From Pseudoips prasinana (taxonomy: Eukaryota; Arthropoda; Insecta; Lepidoptera; Nolidae): DNA of 64,000 nucleotides. A program made the translations under genes and the position numbers. Shown piece after piece: positions 62,569-64,000 of the stretch. The stretch is taken from assembly GCA_951640165.1 (NCBI GenBank), contig OX621255.1, forward strand, positions 5,952,001 through 6,016,000. The letters are read 5' to 3'. Position 1 is the stretch's first letter. Each line of letters begins with the position of its first letter. Under the pieces are notes generated by a model. It was not told where the DNA came from. It did no database searches and saw only the letters and a list, made by a program, of their open reading frames with translations.

Positions 62569-63202
62569 AGTAATTACAACGGAGAGAAATACGTAGGTGT
62601 TCTCCTTCTCACGGGTGTTTAATGCTACAATCTTCCACAGTCCGTGCTGTTATTGGGGCAGAAAAAAACCTTAATTACCTACTCCTAGACCACGCTACCC
62701 CTATAGCGGTGAGGCAGTACAATCAAGTCCAATGTTCTAGAAAAGGTCGTAGCAGAAGATCATAGTGATGATTGTAGTTACCGCTCCGTCGGTAAGATGA
62801 AAGATCTCATATTTAGCCAATTGCCATAAACTCTACAATTGAGACAGATCTAATCTCGACGTGACAAGCGTTTCTGTTCATTATTTTAATTGATAACGCA
62901 ATATTTAAAAATAGAACAATATGGTAGCTGGAAATAATTTATAGCCTAAACTCTACACGTGACTCCTGCGCAACTTTTAGGAGATGTAGAGCCCGGCAGT
63001 ATTTTGCTCTATGCGTAGCTCCAGATTACAGAATACGCTCCAGATACATTATATTGCTATTGATGTGGAAAAAATGTCCGGCGCAGTTGGTTCGTCTCCG
63101 TTGACATTGGCCATCGTTGTCGAAATTCGGCCGTGAGCACTGTAGATACTAATTTAAACAAGATTTAGCACTATAGCTAACTAATGTCTAAAATCTAGAT
63201 AC
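62569..63202. other. Sequence with a SINE B 3' scrap
   Basis: gtccggcgcagttggttcgt and gttgtcgaaattcggccgtg at about 63075-63135 come from family B. No gene seen. Confidence 0.4.
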
Positions 63203-63455
63203 TTACTTATCGTATGGGCAGTGGTTAGCCTGGTGTCAGAGCAAGCCGCCCAGTAGCCTTCGGCCATGGCTTAACGACTGTTGCCTAATGGCTACCACCG
63301 GGACCGACAACTAAACGTGCCCTCCGAAGCAAGGACACGCTTGAAATTAAACCACATTGACGGTCACCCATCTATGGACTGACCGTGAACATAGGTGCTT
63401 AACCTCACCAATCACTTACGGACCGGTGAGAGCATCTGGCTATGAGCGCTTATCT
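63203..63455 (-). mobile_element. 5S rRNA-derived SINE, near full length
   Basis: ttatcgtatgggcagtggtt tail, gaccgtgaacataggtgctt and gagcatctggctatgagcgc head, reverse orientation. Confidence 0.85.
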
Positions 63456-63638
63456 ATATTACCTTCATTTTAATCACGATTTTATCTAGTTATTATAATC
63501 TATGTATAGTTAAGTATTCCATTACAATAAATATTAATCTAAAAGGTGTAACAAAAATAGTGTGGGTCAGTCAAAGGCCCTTCTCACGCCAATAACATTA
63601 AAGACTTTCCTTTACCCGCTCGATTTTATATCACTTGC

Positions 63639-63650
63639 TTTATTTTTATT
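63639..63650 (-). terminator. Two adjacent polyadenylation signals
   Basis: AATAAA is read on the minus strand at 63645-63650 and again at 63639-63644, about 220 bases after the stop codon at 63868. Confidence 0.7.
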
Positions 63651-63867
63651 TGGAAAACTTACAGCTAATACAATCAATAATCAAATATAAATATTAAAAT
63701 AAAGCCAATTACAAGTTTCCACTATTATACAGTGTCTATACATAAAATAATAATGTTGAGCATTGAAAAGACAGCATCAAGCCGCGTTGGAAAACAAAAT
63801 TAAAACATAAAAAGGGACATTAATAAAATTAAATTTAAGAAAAGAGAATATTAAACATTTAAGCTTG

Positions 63868-63999
63868 TTAAGCTTCAAAAAAGATTTTACCAACCGTATT
63901 TTCTAATTTAGCGATGTTCATATCAAATAAATCAAGGTCAAACTTCCGACACTCCGCGTTAAACGAGGGACATACTCTTACAAGGTATGAGTTTTGTCT
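63868..63999 (-). CDS. C-terminal exon of an unidentified host gene, cut by the window edge
   Basis: The minus-strand frame runs from the window end to TAA at 63868-63870: 43 codons, reading SYLVRVCPSFNAECRKFDLD, then LFDMNIAKLENTVGKIFFEA. Codon use and composition look like real coding sequence, no stop interrupts it, and an AT-rich 3' UTR with two AATAAA signals follows. The bases cag at 64000-63998 could be a splice acceptor, so the exon may begin at the edge. I do not recognise the family from this short piece. It is convergent with the plus-strand gene at 35092-56020. Confidence 0.65.
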   Translation of the reverse strand, partial: RQNSYLVRVCPSFNAECRKFDLDLFDMNIAKLENTVGKIFFEA

Positions 64000-64000
64000 G

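Noticed and set aside
1..64000. A bacterial-type defence system, prophage or endogenous virus
   Set aside because: No operon-like gene runs, no capsid, integrase or retroviral gag-pol-env pattern. All reverse-transcriptase pieces are of non-LTR type.

Overview
The window reads as AT-rich, gene-poor nuclear DNA of a lepidopteran insect (butterfly or moth). The evidence is the repeat spectrum: several tRNA-derived SINE families, short non-autonomous Helitrons of the kind usual in Lepidoptera, non-LTR retrotransposon 3' ends and insect-type DNA transposons. I see no bacterial, plasmid or viral gene set.

Host genes are sparse. A plus-strand gene has its first coding exon at 35092-35200 and the next phase-compatible exon at 55897-56020, about 20.7 kb apart. 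Together they encode the N-terminus of a membrane protein: one transmembrane helix, then a Cys- and N-glycosylation-bearing loop. A second gene enters from the right edge on the minus strand; its last 43 codons end at 63868 and two polyadenylation signals lie at 63639-63650. Two unrecognised minus-strand open frames (9712-10134, 10495-10692) and a possible terminal exon near 22.6 kb are weak candidates.

The most intact protein-coding units are four full-length mariner elements (13343-14630, 23261-24548, 30(29.85)-31.1 kb at 29854-31141, and 44704-45991 inverted). Each is exactly 1288 bp, flanked by TA, has about 28-bp terminal inverted repeats and encodes the same intact 339-residue D,D34D transposase. 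I found only about five single-base differences among them, so the invasion is recent and possibly continuing. At 42314-46079 a short Helitron was hit first by a 2278-bp intron-bearing Tc1/mariner-superfamily element with an unusually long D-to-E spacing (81 residues, Sailor/DD82E-like, now broken), and separately by mariner copy 4.

The rest is a dense, readable record of insertions. It includes SINE families A-E with tRNA-like heads, a SINE family whose head derives from 5S rRNA (proved mobile by a 10-bp target duplication at 61566-61845), a poly(A)-tailed SINE-like family K with a 12-bp target duplication, palindromic MITEs with 3-bp CWG or TWA duplications (PIF/Harbinger-like), a hAT MITE with an 8-bp duplication, a TA-flanked MITE, Helitrons in two subtypes, decayed reverse-transcriptase C-termini and minisatellites. 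Many insertions are nested, so relative ages can be ordered. Three near-perfect palindromes inside dispersed repeats look like template-switch events.

No host pathway can be reconstructed from these few exons. The novelty candidates are the 5S-derived SINE, the Sailor-like element and the CWG hairpin families. All family names come from features visible in the sequence and general knowledge; no database search was possible.
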